Shown here in pieces: positions 53,554 through 63,069 of a stretch of DNA of 64,000 nt (position 1 is its first letter; every line of letters starts with the position of its first letter). This DNA comes from Alloalcanivorax mobilis. Its GTDB lineage: Bacteria > Pseudomonadota > Gammaproteobacteria > Pseudomonadales > Alcanivoracaceae. A program made the translations under genes and the position numbers. Under the pieces are notes generated by a model. That model worked only from the letters and a program-made list of their open reading frames with translations, was not told where the DNA came from and ran no database searches. Location of the stretch: NCBI RefSeq assembly GCF_002864685.1, contig NZ_NMQZ01000006.1, positions 124,001 through 188,000 on the forward strand, written 5' to 3'.

Positions 53554-54606
53554 TTACGGTGCGGCGGGCGGCGACACGGCTTCCGGCACCGCTGCCGGGC
53601 CGCTCTCGCGCTCCAGCACGTAGGCGTTCAGGCCAGCCTCGGAGAGCAAGTAGGCGCCCAGCTCACTGCGGCGGCCCTCGGCGCAAAGAATATAAGTGAA
53701 CTCGGGCGCCAGCTTGAGCGCCTGCTGACGCAACTCCGCCAGGGGAATATGGCGGGCGCCGGGAATGCGGTCGTGGCGGGCTTCCATGGCCAGGCGCACG
53801 TCGATCAACTGGCACGGGCTTTCGCCGTCAAGTACCTGACGCTGCAACTCCTGCTCACTGATTCGCCGCACCACCGACGCCTGCACGATGGCCTGGAAGC
53901 GGGCTTTGTCCAGGGTCATCAGATCGCCGTCGCTGGTCATGGTGACGGTGGCGTTGCGCGGCTGGTCGCTGATCAGGGCGTCTTCGCCAAAAAAACGCCC
54001 TGGCCCCAGGCCGGCCAGGGTCTCCCGGCCGCGCGTGACCATCGCATGGCCGCGCTTGATCACGTAGAAGGTGTCCCCGGCGTCGCCTTCGCGGACCACT
54101 TCCTGGCCGAGCTCCACGGCGAGGGGAGTGAAGCGCATGAACAGTTCATGCAGGCGCGCCGGCGCCACCCGGGCGAACAGGCCGGAGCCGAGCAGGGCGT
54201 CCATCCAGTCGCGGTCGTCGTCGCCGGGTTTGCTTTCGGGCAGCAGATCGGAGGCGCCGGCCCAGGCCATCAGCAGGTCCAGCTTGTCGCGGTCGAGGCT
54301 ATACAGAACGCACGCTTCGCGGGTGATCGCGTTGACGGTGTGGCGCGGATAATTGTCCACCGCCAGGTAGTTTTCGTCGTCGTCGGCGGCGAACGGGCGT
54401 ACCGAGAAGCCGGCGTCCACCAGGTCCAGGGTGCCCTCGATCAGAAACCAGGCGACCCGGTCGACGTCGCCCCGTTTGAAGACCATGCGTCCGGCCGGCA
54501 GCCGGTGCACCTGAATCTGGTCGGCAAGCGCGTCCAGGTGAGAGGGGCTGAGGCCATCAAAAGGAATGAACGCGGCCAGCCGTGTGATCTGTGGTGTCGA
54601 TGTCAT
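53554..54606 (-). CDS. Cyclic nucleotide-binding and rhodanese domain protein
   Basis: The 350-residue protein has a diverged cNMP fold (about 8-115), a second cNMP-binding domain (about 140-250) with a good phosphate cassette FFGEDALISDQPRNATV (Arg217), and a rhodanese domain (about 255-335) whose active-site loop is ILCAEGRRS (Cys308). It lacks a DNA-binding domain. It could tie a cAMP or c-di-GMP-like signal to sulfur transfer or redox chemistry, but this is inference. 69 bp upstream of the TSUP gene, same strand. Confidence 0.88.
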   Translation of the reverse strand: MTSTPQITRLAAFIPFDGLSPSHLDALADQIQVHRLPAGRMVFKRGDVDRVAWFLIEGTLDLVDAGFSVRPFAADDDENYLAVDNYPRHTVNAITREACVLYSLDRDKLDLLMAWAGASDLLPESKPGDDDRDWMDALLGSGLFARVAPARLHELFMRFTPLAVELGQEVVREGDAGDTFYVIKRGHAMVTRGRETLAGLGPGRFFGEDALISDQPRNATVTMTSDGDLMTLDKARFQAIVQASVVRRISEQELQRQVLDGESPCQLIDVRLAMEARHDRIPGARHIPLAELRQQALKLAPEFTYILCAEGRRSELGAYLLSEAGLNAYVLERESGPAAVPEAVSPPAAP

Positions 54607-54713
54607 GGGCTCTCCCGGCGAGCGGCGGGCCGCTGGTCAGAGCGGGAAACGCCCGACCACCAGCCCGTTATGGTCAGGGAGTCTAACAGGCTGCTGAAAA
54701 AACCGTGATGGAC

Positions 54714-56012
54714 TCAGGAGCGGCCAGCCGTGTTCTCGCGCGCCACGGCACGATAGCCGATGTCGGTCCGGTGGTAGGCGTCGTGCCAGCCAATGCCGGC
54801 CAATGCCTGATAAGCGTTGCGCTGGGCGTCGGCGACGCTGTCGCCCAGCGCGGTGACACACAGCACCCGGCCGCCGCTGGTGACCACTTCGCCGTCGCGT
54901 TCGGCGGTGCCGGCGTGGAACACTTTGACGTGCTCGGAATCGGCCTGCTCCAGCCCGTGGATCGGGTCGCCTTTTCGATACTGATCGGGATAGCCGCCAG
55001 CGGCCATCACCACGCCCAGCGACGGCCGCGCATCCCAGTCGGCGCTGACGCGGTCCAGTTCGCCCTCCACCGCGGCCAGGCACAGGGCGGCCAGGTTGGA
55101 GCGCAGGCGCATCATGATCGGCTGAGTTTCCGGGTCGCCGAAGCGGCAGTTGTATTCAATCACCTTGGGCTCGCCGGCGGCGGAGATCATCAGCCCGGCG
55201 TACAGGAAACCGGTGTAGGGCATGCCCTCGCTGGCCATGCCGGCGACGGTGGGGCGGATCACCTGATCCATGATGCGCTGGTGGATCTCGTCGGTGACCA
55301 CCGGCGCCGGCGAGTAGGCGCCCATGCCGCCGGTATTGGGGCCGCTGTCGCCGTCGCCGACGCGCTTATGATCCTGGCTGGTGGCCATCGGCAGAATGTG
55401 TTCGCCGTCCACCAGCACGATAAAGCTGGCTTCTTCGCCTTCCAGAAATTCCTCGATCACCACCCGATGGCCGGCGTCGCCGAAGCGGTTGCCGCCGAGC
55501 ATGTCGCGCACCGCTTCTTCCGCTTCTTCCAGGGTCATCGCCACGATCACCCCTTTGCCGGCGGCCAGGCCGTCGGCCTTGACCACGATCGGCGCGCCGT
55601 GTTCGCGCAGGTAGGCGAGCGCCTCGTCGACGTCGGTGAAATTGCCGTAGGCGGCGCTGGGAATGTGGTGGCGGGCGAGAAAGTCCTTGGTGAACGCTTT
55701 CGAACCTTCCAGTTGCGCGGCCGCCTGTTTGGGGCCGAAGCATTTCAGCCCGCGACTTTGGAAGTAATCCACCACGCCGGCCACCAGCGGCGCCTCCGGG
55801 CCGACAATGGTCAGCGCCACGCCTTCGCGCTCGGCCAGATCGGCGAGCGCCTGCTGGTCCATCACATCGATGGCCACGTTCTCGACCCCGGCTTCCCGGG
55901 CGGTACCGGCGTTACCCGGCGCCACCAGCACCTTCTCCACGTCGCCGGCTTGCGCCACCTTCCAGGCCAGAGCGTGCTCGCGCCCGCCGGAGCCGATGAT
56001 GAGTACCTTCAT
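54714..56012 (-). CDS. purD: Phosphoribosylamine-glycine ligase
   Basis: The 432-residue ATP-grasp enzyme forms GAR in purine synthesis. MKVLIIGSGGREHALAWK, VGPEAPLVAGVVD, IVVKADGLAAGKGVIVA, SQDHKRVGDGDSGPNTGGMGAYSPAP and EYNCRFGDPETQ are family motifs. ATG 56010-56012 gives the normal N-terminus. Downstream of purH on the same strand, with repeat copy 8 filling the gap, so they may be transcribed separately. Confidence 0.98.
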   Translation of the reverse strand: MKVLIIGSGGREHALAWKVAQAGDVEKVLVAPGNAGTAREAGVENVAIDVMDQQALADLAEREGVALTIVGPEAPLVAGVVDYFQSRGLKCFGPKQAAAQLEGSKAFTKDFLARHHIPSAAYGNFTDVDEALAYLREHGAPIVVKADGLAAGKGVIVAMTLEEAEEAVRDMLGGNRFGDAGHRVVIEEFLEGEEASFIVLVDGEHILPMATSQDHKRVGDGDSGPNTGGMGAYSPAPVVTDEIHQRIMDQVIRPTVAGMASEGMPYTGFLYAGLMISAAGEPKVIEYNCRFGDPETQPIMMRLRSNLAALCLAAVEGELDRVSADWDARPSLGVVMAAGGYPDQYRKGDPIHGLEQADSEHVKVFHAGTAERDGEVVTSGGRVLCVTALGDSVADAQRNAYQALAGIGWHDAYHRTDIGYRAVARENTAGRS

Positions 56013-56059
56013 GGTGAGTTCCATTGGCTATAGATGGTTCAGTTGTTGGTTGGGTTGGC

Positions 56060-56210
56060 GTCGGACGCCTGACGCCTGACGCCTGACGCTGGACGCCGGA
56101 CGCCTGACGCTAAACCCTGGCTCCGAAAGGCACGAAGTGTTTTCTGCCTTGCTCTCAGGAAACACGTCATACTTCCCCGTTTCCGGGTTGAGCGTCCGGC
56201 GTCCAGCGTC
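56060..56210. repeat. Heptamer-arm inverted repeat, GACGCNN family, copy 8
   Basis: The left arm has seven heptamers (GTCGGAC, GCCTGAC, GCTGGAC, GCCGGAC mix; 56060-56108); the right arm (56184-56210) is shorter. The core shares AGTGTTTTCTGC...CTCTCAGGAAACACG with copy 9. It lies behind the purH 3' end and contributes to its TGA stop. Confidence 0.9.
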
Positions 56211-57777
56211 AATGCCGAAAATGCCGCATTCCCGTGAACACCATCGCCATGTCCGCTTGGTCGGCGGCGGCGATGACTTCTTCGTCACGAATCGAGCCGC
56301 CGGGTTGGATCACGCAGCGCACGCCGTTTTCGGCGGCGTTGTCGATGCCGTCGCGGAACGGGAAGAAGGCGTCCGAGGCCATCACCGAGCCTTGCACCGC
56401 CAGGCCCGCGTGTTCGGCCTTGATGGCGGCGATGCGGGCGGAGTTGATGCGGCTCATCTGGCCGGCGCCAACGCCCACGGTTTGGCGGTTTTTGGCGTAC
56501 ACGATGGCGTTGGACTTAACGAATTTGGCGACTTTCCAGGCGAAGATCAGATCGTGCATTTCCGCCTCGGTGGGGGCGCGTTTGCTGACCACCTTAAGCT
56601 CGCTTTCGCCGATCATGCCGGTGTCCCGGTCCTGCACCAGCAGGCCACCGTTGACGCGCTTGTAATCCAGGCCGCCGGCGGTGGCGCCCTGCCACTGGCC
56701 GCACACCAGCACGCGCACGTTTTTCTTGGCGGCGGTGATCGCCAGGGCCTCGTCGCTGGCGGACGGCGCGATGATCACTTCCACGAACTGGCGATCAACG
56801 ATGGCCCGCGCGGTGTCGGCGTCCAGCTCGCGGTTAAAGGCAATGATGCCGCCGAACGCGGATTCCGGGTCGGTGGCGAAGGCCAGATCGTAGGCCGCGC
56901 CGATGCCGTCCAGGCTGACCGCCACGCCACACGGGTTGGCGTGCTTGACGATCACGCAGGCCGGTTTGGTGAACGACTTGACGCACTCCAGAGCGGCGTC
57001 GGTGTCAGCGATGTTGTTGTAGCTGAGTTCCTTGCCCTGCAACTGGCGGGCGGTGGCCACCGAGGCGTCGCCGGGGTGGCGCTCGGTGTAGAACGCCGCT
57101 TTCTGGTGCGGGTTCTCGCCGTAGCGCATCTCCTGAGCTTTGACGAAGTTCAGGTTGATGGTGCGCGGGAAGTCGGCGCTGCCGTTGCCGACCCGGCGGC
57201 CAAAATAGTTGGCGATGGCGCTGTCGTAGGCGGCGGTGTGCTCGAACGCCTTGATCGCCAGGTCAAAGCGCAGCGCTTCGGAGAGGGTGCCGCCATTGGC
57301 GGACATGTCTTCAAGCACGCGCGAATAGTCGGCGGTGTCGGTGACAATGCCCACATGGGCGTTGTTCTTGGCCGCCGAGCGCACCATGGTCGGGCCGCCG
57401 ATGTCGATGTTCTCGATGGCGTCTTCCAGGCTGCAATCCGGATTGGCGACAGTGCGCTCGAACGGGTACAGATTGACCACCACCAGATCGATGGGGGCGA
57501 TGCCGTTGTCCGCCATCACCGCGTCGTCCTGGCCACGGCGGCCAAGAATGCCGCCGTGAATGGTGGGGTGCAGGGTTTTCACCCGGCCATCCATCATTTC
57601 CGGGAAGCCGGTGTGTTCGGAGACTTCGAGCACCGCGATGCCCGCTTCGCGGATCGCTTTGAAGGTACCGCCGGTGGACAGCAGTTGCACGCCCCGTTCG
57701 GTGAGGGCTCGGGCGAAGTCAACGATGCCGGTTTTGTCGGAGACGCTGATCAGCGCGCGTTCAACGGCCTTGCTCAT
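56209..57777 (-). CDS. purH: Bifunctional AICAR transformylase/IMP cyclohydrolase
   Basis: The 522-residue enzyme performs the last two steps to IMP. The N-terminal cyclohydrolase shows [49 protein letters not shown] and the transformylase [24 protein letters not shown] and [10 protein letters not shown]. The C-terminal [33 protein letters not shown] is intact. The TGA stop is formed at the edge of repeat copy 8. Confidence 0.98.
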   Translation of the reverse strand: MSKAVERALISVSDKTGIVDFARALTERGVQLLSTGGTFKAIREAGIAVLEVSEHTGFPEMMDGRVKTLHPTIHGGILGRRGQDDAVMADNGIAPIDLVVVNLYPFERTVANPDCSLEDAIENIDIGGPTMVRSAAKNNAHVGIVTDTADYSRVLEDMSANGGTLSEALRFDLAIKAFEHTAAYDSAIANYFGRRVGNGSADFPRTINLNFVKAQEMRYGENPHQKAAFYTERHPGDASVATARQLQGKELSYNNIADTDAALECVKSFTKPACVIVKHANPCGVAVSLDGIGAAYDLAFATDPESAFGGIIAFNRELDADTARAIVDRQFVEVIIAPSASDEALAITAAKKNVRVLVCGQWQGATAGGLDYKRVNGGLLVQDRDTGMIGESELKVVSKRAPTEAEMHDLIFAWKVAKFVKSNAIVYAKNRQTVGVGAGQMSRINSARIAAIKAEHAGLAVQGSVMASDAFFPFRDGIDNAAENGVRCVIQPGGSIRDEEVIAAADQADMAMVFTGMRHFRH

Positions 57778-57791
57778 GGTGGGTCACCTTT

Positions 57792-57892
57792 GGTGACGCT
57801 GGCACGCTTCACGCAACACGCTTTCACGCGGGGGTGTGAGCGGTTTTGTGGGGGGCGTGCCAGCGTGCAGCGTGTTGCGTGTTAGCGTTACC
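57792..57892. repeat. Heptamer-arm inverted repeat, NNCACGC family, copy C1
   Basis: The left arm (57792-57829) reads GGTGACGC, TGGCACGC, TTCACGC, AACACGC, TTTCACGC; the right arm (57855-57892) is the complement of GGTAACGC, TAACACGC, AACACGC, TGCACGC, TGGCACGC. Units are 7-8 bp and unrelated in sequence to the other families, but the architecture is the same. It lies behind the fis terminator and before purH. Confidence 0.85.
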
Positions 57893-57921
57893 AAAAAGAA
57901 AGGGGCAGTTTCCACTGCCCC
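57893..57921 (-). terminator. Intrinsic terminator of the dusB-fis unit
   Basis: GGGGCAGT and ACTGCCCC form a perfect 8-bp stem with a 4-nt loop, 17 bp past the fis stop, and on the minus strand TTTCTTTTT follows directly. This is a classic Rho-independent terminator, the best in the window. Confidence 0.85.
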
Positions 57922-57938
57922 CGACATTACGGATTGCT

Positions 57939-58250
57939 TCAGAGCAGGCCGTACTGTTTGAGTTTCTTACGCAGGGTGCCGCGGTTCAGGCCAAGCAGCT
58001 CGGCGGCCTTGGTCTGGTTGCCCCGGGTGTATTCCAGCACTTTCTCCAGCAGGGGGATTTCCATCTCCGCCAGTACCATCTGGTAGAGCTCGCTGACTGG
58101 CTCGCCGTCGAGTTGATTGAAATAGTCGGCGAGTGAGCGTCGCACGCAGTTGCGCAGCGTGTCGTGGGTTTCGCTGCGGGCCAGCGTGAGGTGCGGTTTG
58201 CGTGTTTCAGCGGTATTCATTTCTGTCAGTGTCCGTGCAGAAAGGGTCAT
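57939..58250 (-). CDS. fis: DNA-binding protein Fis
   Basis: The 103-residue nucleoid protein bends DNA and regulates rRNA and many promoters. The C-terminal helix-turn-helix is [27 protein letters not shown] and the central dimer region is [10 protein letters not shown]. It overlaps dusB by four bases, the classic dusB-fis operon. An internal ATG ten codons in would give a 93-residue form. Confidence 0.96.
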   Translation of the reverse strand: MTLSARTLTEMNTAETRKPHLTLARSETHDTLRNCVRRSLADYFNQLDGEPVSELYQMVLAEMEIPLLEKVLEYTRGNQTKAAELLGLNRGTLRKKLKQYGLL

Positions 58251-59287
58251 GCGGCCAATGCTCCGTCTTTGTTCCGGGCAGACACTTCGCCATAGCGACC
58301 GAATCGAATGCGGTCGCCCAGGGCGCTGATCTGTAGGAAAAACTGCTCAACGGCCCGCCATTGTTGGCCGGCCTTTTCCAAATTGTTGAAACCGCGCCGG
58401 AAGTCCTCGCCACCGGGCAAATTCTGCGTATACCAGCCCAGGTGTTTGCGAGCGATGCGCACGCCGGAATACTCGCCGTAGAAGTGGTGCAGGTCGGTCA
58501 GATGCGAGAGCACGCGATCCTGAACATCCTCCACCAGCGGTGCCGGCGGCAACCGACCGTGCTCCAGGTAATGCACGGTGTCCCGGAATATCCAGGGATT
58601 ACCTTGGGCAGCGCGGCCGATCATGATACCACCGGCGCCCGTGGTTTCCAGTATCCGTTCGGTTTTTTGTGGCGAATCGATATCACCGTTGGCGATAACG
58701 GGAATCGACACCGCCGCCACCACCTCGCGGATGGTGTCGAATTCCGCCTCGCCGTTGAATTTGTCGGCGCGGGTACGGCCATGAATCGCCAGCGCCTGGA
58801 TGCCAGCCTGCTCAGCGAGCCGGGCGATGTGCAGCGCATTGCGTTGCTCCGGCGTCGGCCCGGTGCGGATCTTGAGGGTCACTGGCACGTCCACGGCGGC
58901 GACCACCGCGTCGAGGATGCGCGCCACCAGATCCGGGTCGCACAGCAGCGCCGAGCCGGCGGCGCGTTTGCACACTTTCTTGGCCGGGCAGCCCATGTTG
59001 ATGTCGATGATCTGCGCGCCCCGGTCCACGTTGGCGCGCGCCGCCTCCGCCATCATGCTCGGTTCGCCGCCGGCGATCTGGACCGAAATCGGCCCGGGCT
59101 CGCCGCTGTGATCCAGCCGCTGGCGGGATTTGCGCGAGTCCCACAGGCGGGTGTCGGACGTGACCATCTCCGAGACCACCAGGCCGGCGCCCAGCTCCCG
59201 GCACAGCCGGCGGAACGGCTGATCGGTGACGCCGGCCATGGGGGCCAGGATCAGGCGATTGGGCAGGCTGTAGGGACCGATGCGCAT
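58247..59287 (-). CDS. dusB: tRNA-dihydrouridine synthase DusB
   Basis: The 346-residue FMN enzyme reduces uridines in t[56 protein letters not shown] (catalytic Cys), [31 protein letters not shown] and [13 protein letters not shown] are intact. It precedes fis in the standard operon. The 194 bp before it carry a 14-bp tandem GGTTGGNCCGGCCA repeat (59411-59438) and no gene. Confidence 0.97.
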   Translation of the reverse strand: MRIGPYSLPNRLILAPMAGVTDQPFRRLCRELGAGLVVSEMVTSDTRLWDSRKSRQRLDHSGEPGPISVQIAGGEPSMMAEAARANVDRGAQIIDINMGCPAKKVCKRAAGSALLCDPDLVARILDAVVAAVDVPVTLKIRTGPTPEQRNALHIARLAEQAGIQALAIHGRTRADKFNGEAEFDTIREVVAAVSIPVIANGDIDSPQKTERILETTGAGGIMIGRAAQGNPWIFRDTVHYLEHGRLPPAPLVEDVQDRVLSHLTDLHHFYGEYSGVRIARKHLGWYTQNLPGGEDFRRGFNNLEKAGQQWRAVEQFFLQISALGDRIRFGRYGEVSARNKDGALAA

Positions 59288-59481
59288 GGTGAGGCGTCCG
59301 AGCGGGTGGGTGCGGGGTCGGGGCGCACCGGCATAAGGCGCCGGGCGCGGCCGCGCTGGCGCGGGGCGACCATGATAGAGATCCTGCCCGGCGGGGGAAA
59401 GTCCCAGCCTGGTTGGCCCGGCCAGGTTGGTCCGGCCAGGTCGCTGGGCTGGGGCGTGCCCGGGAAGTGAGTCGGCGGCGC

Positions 59482-60549
59482 CTAGCGGGCCAGGCTCAGG
59501 CGTGAGGATGAGGCGGGCGCGGGCAACAGGCGCAAATGATAGCTGACCGCGCGGCTGCCCGGGTCAACGATCTCCAGAGCCACATGGACCGGCGTTTGCA
59601 CTGGCAGTTGCCGCAGTTCGCCGAGCTCCCCGTGCAGATATTCCACGGGCTGAAAACGGCGGCTCGCCACCGGTTCGCCCTCCAGATCGCTGAACGTCAA
59701 TTCCAGCACCGGGAATGGCTGCGGCCAGCGCCCTTCATTGAACAGCAGGGCATCCACCACCAGCGCGTTGTCGTAGTGGGGATGGCTGCGCACCACCAGA
59801 TTGGCGCCGCGCAGGTAACGCAGATCCGATTGCAGTGGCAACTGGCAGCCGATCACTTCGCAGGCCTGGGCGTAGAGCGGGCGCCACTGTGGCGAGCGCG
59901 CCAGGGTATCGAAATGAAACCAGGCGTATTGGCCGGCGAGCACCAGCAGAGCCAGAATCACCAGAGGCAGCCATTTGAGAACCTGGCTGACGCCGCGGCG
60001 GCCACCCCCCGGGTTGCTGTCGGCGGGCTCAAAGGCGTGACGCGGCGGGCTGGCGTTCAGAAAATCGAAGCTGTCGTCGTGACGTGCCGGAGCGCGGGGG
60101 GCCGGTGCCGCGGTGGCGGCCGGCGGCGGCGCGGTGGAGACCGGCTCGGCCTGGTCTTCCAGATCCTCCAGCAGCGCTTCGGCCCAGGACTCGTCGGCGT
60201 TGCCGCCCAGGGCGTCCTGCTGCCCCTCGAGCCCCGGGGCGTGGTCCGGCTCGTCCTGGTCCAGGGACAGAAAGGAGTCGCTCAGTTCCAGGCCCGCCGG
60301 GGCAACGCCGCCGGCGTGGGCGGGCGTTTGGCGGTCGGCTTCCGGGTCCATGTCCAGCGCGTATTGCCATTGCGGTGGCGTGGCGGCCTGTTCCACCGCC
60401 GGTGGTTCTCCCACCAGATGATCGGTGGCCTGGAAAATCTGCAAACAGGAACCACAGCGCACGGCCCCCTGAGCCTGGCCGAGATGCTCGTCGCTGATTT
60501 TGAACTGGGCGCCGCAATGCGGGCAGCGGGTTTTGTACTGGCCGGCCAT
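59482..60549 (-). CDS. Zinc-ribbon membrane protein, DUF3426 family
   Basis: The 355-residue protein starts with an MJ0042-type zinc ribbon (Cys9, Cys12, Cys32, Cys35 in TRCPHCGAQFK and VRCGSCLQIF), then an acidic, Pro/Ala-rich linker, one membrane helix (VLKWLPLVILALLVLAGQYAWFHF) and a periplasmic DUF3426 domain (GANLVVRSHPHYDNALVVDALLFNEG). Function unknown; the family commonly sits between prmA and dusB, as here. Confidence 0.9.
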   Translation of the reverse strand: MAGQYKTRCPHCGAQFKISDEHLGQAQGAVRCGSCLQIFQATDHLVGEPPAVEQAATPPQWQYALDMDPEADRQTPAHAGGVAPAGLELSDSFLSLDQDEPDHAPGLEGQQDALGGNADESWAEALLEDLEDQAEPVSTAPPPAATAAPAPRAPARHDDSFDFLNASPPRHAFEPADSNPGGGRRGVSQVLKWLPLVILALLVLAGQYAWFHFDTLARSPQWRPLYAQACEVIGCQLPLQSDLRYLRGANLVVRSHPHYDNALVVDALLFNEGRWPQPFPVLELTFSDLEGEPVASRRFQPVEYLHGELGELRQLPVQTPVHVALEIVDPGSRAVSYHLRLLPAPASSSRLSLAR

Positions 60550-60746
60550 GGTGGTCTCGATGATTGGGGAGCCGTTGAACCCGAAGGAGGCATTCCGGAG
60601 GACCGGGCGCCATCGCCGATCAGATCAAAGGCCGAGTTCCGTTGTACAGAAAAAGTCGGTGTTGCCGCAAGAGCAAAGCGCGGCGGGAGGACTCTTCTGT
60701 GATGGCGGCCGCGCTGATTTTACCTTCCCAGTGGCGGCGCTCGGAA

Positions 60747-61628
60747 TCAATCGCTCTTGCGATGGCCGTCCACGCGCACCCAGTCACCGCGCTGGCTGAG
60801 CGGGTTGAGATCGAACCAGGGCGCATAGGCGTCGCGCACCGCCTCGGCCTGATCGGCGAGAATACCGGACAGCGCCATCGGTGCGCCGGGGCGGCAATAG
60901 CCGGCCAGCGTCGGCGCCAGCTCGATCAGCGGGCCGGCGAGAATATTGGCGATCAGAGCGTCACAACGGTAGCCGGCGGGCATCGCCGCCGGCTGGCACA
61001 GGCTCAGGCGCTCCGACACGGCGTTGCTGGTGGCGTTGTCGCGGCTGGCGGTGAGAGCCTGGTCGTCGATGTCAGTGCCCAGGGCATGCGCGGCGCCCAG
61101 CAGCAGGGCGGCGATCGCCAATACGCCGGAGCCACAGCCGAAGTCGAGCACTTCGCGGCCGGCCAGCCCGGTGCCCTCCAGCCATTCCAGGCACAACGCC
61201 GTGGTTTCATGGGTGCCGGGGCCGAAGGCCAGCCCCGGGTCCAGTTTCAGGTTGACCGCCTGCGGGACCGGCGGCGCGCTCCAGCTCGGCACGATCCACA
61301 ACCGCTGGCCGAAGCGCATCGGCGCGAAGCTGTCCATCCAGGCCCGCTCCCAGACCTGTTCGGCGAGCGGCTCGACCCGGTGCTCGCCCGGCTTGAGGCC
61401 ACGTTCCGCCAGGGCACGCAGCACCGCATCGGTGTCGGTGCCGGCCTCGAACAGAGCGGTCACCACAGTGGCGTTCCACAGTGGCCGGGCGCCCGGTGGC
61501 GGTTCGAACACCGGCTGGTCGGCGCCGTCGGTGAGGGTCACGGCGCTTGAGCCGAGGCTTTCCAGGGCGTCCTGGAAGGCGTCCGCCTGCCGGGGATCGG
61601 TGGCGATGTGCAGTTGAAGCCAGGCCAT
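60747..61628 (-). CDS. prmA: Ribosomal protein L11 methyltransferase PrmA
   Basis: The 293-residue enzyme trimethylates ribosomal protein L11. It begins MAWLQLHIATDPRQADAFQDALESLGS and carries LDPGLAFGPGTHETTALCLEWLE, the SAM loop VLDFGCGSGVLAIAALLLGA, TDIDDQAL, LIANILAGPLIELAP and LSGILADQAEAVRDAY. ATG 61626-61628 has AGGAG upstream; the longer frame upstream is antisense to another gene. Confidence 0.97.
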   Translation of the reverse strand: MAWLQLHIATDPRQADAFQDALESLGSSAVTLTDGADQPVFEPPPGARPLWNATVVTALFEAGTDTDAVLRALAERGLKPGEHRVEPLAEQVWERAWMDSFAPMRFGQRLWIVPSWSAPPVPQAVNLKLDPGLAFGPGTHETTALCLEWLEGTGLAGREVLDFGCGSGVLAIAALLLGAAHALGTDIDDQALTASRDNATSNAVSERLSLCQPAAMPAGYRCDALIANILAGPLIELAPTLAGYCRPGAPMALSGILADQAEAVRDAYAPWFDLNPLSQRGDWVRVDGHRKSD

Positions 61629-61757
61629 GGCGGCTCCTGAACAAGGGAGGGCGGAGAAGTCGGCGGCAGTATAAGCCAAGCCCCGCCAGGGAGGCGATTT
61701 TTTCACCCGGCGGGAGTACCATGGAGATTCCATTTTGCCCCTCACCGTTGTGTCGCT

Positions 61758-62339
61758 ATGACCGAGAACGCCGCCGAACTGGTTCTGGTACTGATGACCT
61801 CCGCCAGCCTTTTGCTGCACTGGCTGGGCGTGCGCCGGCCGGTGCGCGCCCGGCACCGCCCGGCGCCGCCGCTGGACGTGGAGCAACTGGTGCTGGTGAC
61901 TCTGGTGGCGATCACCATGGTGGTGATTCCGCTGCTCGATAACCTGGTGCCCTGGTTTGAATTCGCCGACTTCATGTTCCTGGATGAGTTCGCCTGGTTT
62001 GGCCTGATGCTGGGTGCCGCCGCGGTATGGCTGTTCTGGCGGGCCAACAGCGACTGGGCCAGCCGCCACCCCGGTGATGGCACCACGGTCATGGATCGCG
62101 GCGTCTACCGTTATCTGCGTCACCCGGTGTACGCCGCCATGTTGCTGTGGTCGCTGGCGCAATTGCTGCTGCTGCAGAACTGGCTGGCCGGGCCGGCGGC
62201 GGCACTGACGTTTATTCTCGTCTATCTGTTGCGGGTGCCTGTGGAAGAACAGCAGCGCCTGGAGCGGCATGGTCACCGTTATCTCGATTACATGGAACGT
62301 ACCGGGGCGATCGTGCCCCGTTTCACGCGCCAGCGTTAA
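61758..62339 (+). CDS. Isoprenylcysteine methyltransferase-like (PEMT/ICMT) membrane protein
   Basis: The 193-residue protein has four to five hydrophobic helices and the ICMT-type SAM signature: GVYRYLRHPVYAAMLLWSLAQLLL and PVEEQQRLERHGHRYLDYMERT. Such bacterial proteins are presumed membrane-embedded methyltransferases of uncertain substrate. Along with the next gene it is inserted between accC and prmA, genes that are adjacent in pseudomonads. Confidence 0.85.
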   Translation: MTENAAELVLVLMTSASLLLHWLGVRRPVRARHRPAPPLDVEQLVLVTLVAITMVVIPLLDNLVPWFEFADFMFLDEFAWFGLMLGAAAVWLFWRANSDWASRHPGDGTTVMDRGVYRYLRHPVYAAMLLWSLAQLLLLQNWLAGPAAALTFILVYLLRVPVEEQQRLERHGHRYLDYMERTGAIVPRFTRQR

Positions 62340-62404
62340 GCCGCGGGGTGGGGCCTGGCAATGCTCGGCTCGGCCCGCCTCGTTCACCAAGGAGACTCGC
62401 CGTC

Positions 62405-63067
62405 ATGATTCGTATCCATCCTCTCAGCCGCGAACAGCTTGAGCGCGTGGTGGAGCGGTCGGAAGTGGTGGAGCGGGACAGCCACGGGATCAAGGTTCTC
62501 AGGCTTGAGGACGGGCGTTACCTGAAATATTTTCGTCGCAAGCGCTATTTCAACCGGGAGTTGCTGTCGCCGGCGGCGGTGCGCTTTGCCCGCCACGCGC
62601 GCCAGCTCGACCGCCTGCGCATTCCCACTGTTGAGGTCGAGAGCCTGCATCGGATCATTGGCGAGCCGCACACCGTGGCGGTGTACCGACCGATGCCCGG
62701 CGATACTTTACGCGCGCTGCTGGCGCGCAACGCGGTGGACACCCAGACGCTCTACCGGGTCGGCGTGTTCCTGGCGCGGTTGCACCGCCAAGGCGTATTT
62801 TTCCGCTCGGTGCACCCGGGCAACATCGTCATCGACGGGCTGCGCATCGGGCTGATCGACCTGCTCGATATGAAAGTGCGCCCCTGGTCCATGTCACGCT
62901 GGGCGCGGCGGCGTAACTGGGGCCATTTTTTGCGCTGCGAGGAAGACCGCCCGCACCTGCGCGCGGAACTGATCGATGCCCTGTTGTTCGGCTACCGCGA
63001 CGCCGCGGATTTGCCGTTCAGTGAGGTGCGTGAAGTGGCGGAGCGGATTCGGGATTATTTGTTTTAG
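62405..63067 (+). CDS. Lipopolysaccharide-kinase-like (RfaY/WaaP fold) protein
   Basis: The 220-residue protein resembles small kinases of the Kdo/WaaP fold, such as RfaY and Pseudomonas 'toluene tolerance' proteins. KVLRLEDGRYLKYFRRKRYFNRE includes the putative ATP-binding Lys, and FFRSVHPGNIVIDGLRIGLIDLLDM resembles the catalytic and metal-binding loops (HPGN, D). It probably phosphorylates a sugar of the outer core or another glycan. ATG 62405 follows AAGGAGA. Ends 2 bp before repeat copy 9. Confidence 0.82.
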   Translation: MIRIHPLSREQLERVVERSEVVERDSHGIKVLRLEDGRYLKYFRRKRYFNRELLSPAAVRFARHARQLDRLRIPTVEVESLHRIIGEPHTVAVYRPMPGDTLRALLARNAVDTQTLYRVGVFLARLHRQGVFFRSVHPGNIVIDGLRIGLIDLLDMKVRPWSMSRWARRRNWGHFLRCEEDRPHLRAELIDALLFGYRDAADLPFSEVREVAERIRDYLF

Positions 63068-63069
63068 GG

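Noticed and set aside
54685-54711. IS terminus or scar behind purD (CAGGCTGCTGAAAAAAC)
   Set aside because: It resembles ends of some insertion sequences, but there is no partner end, target duplication or transposase.
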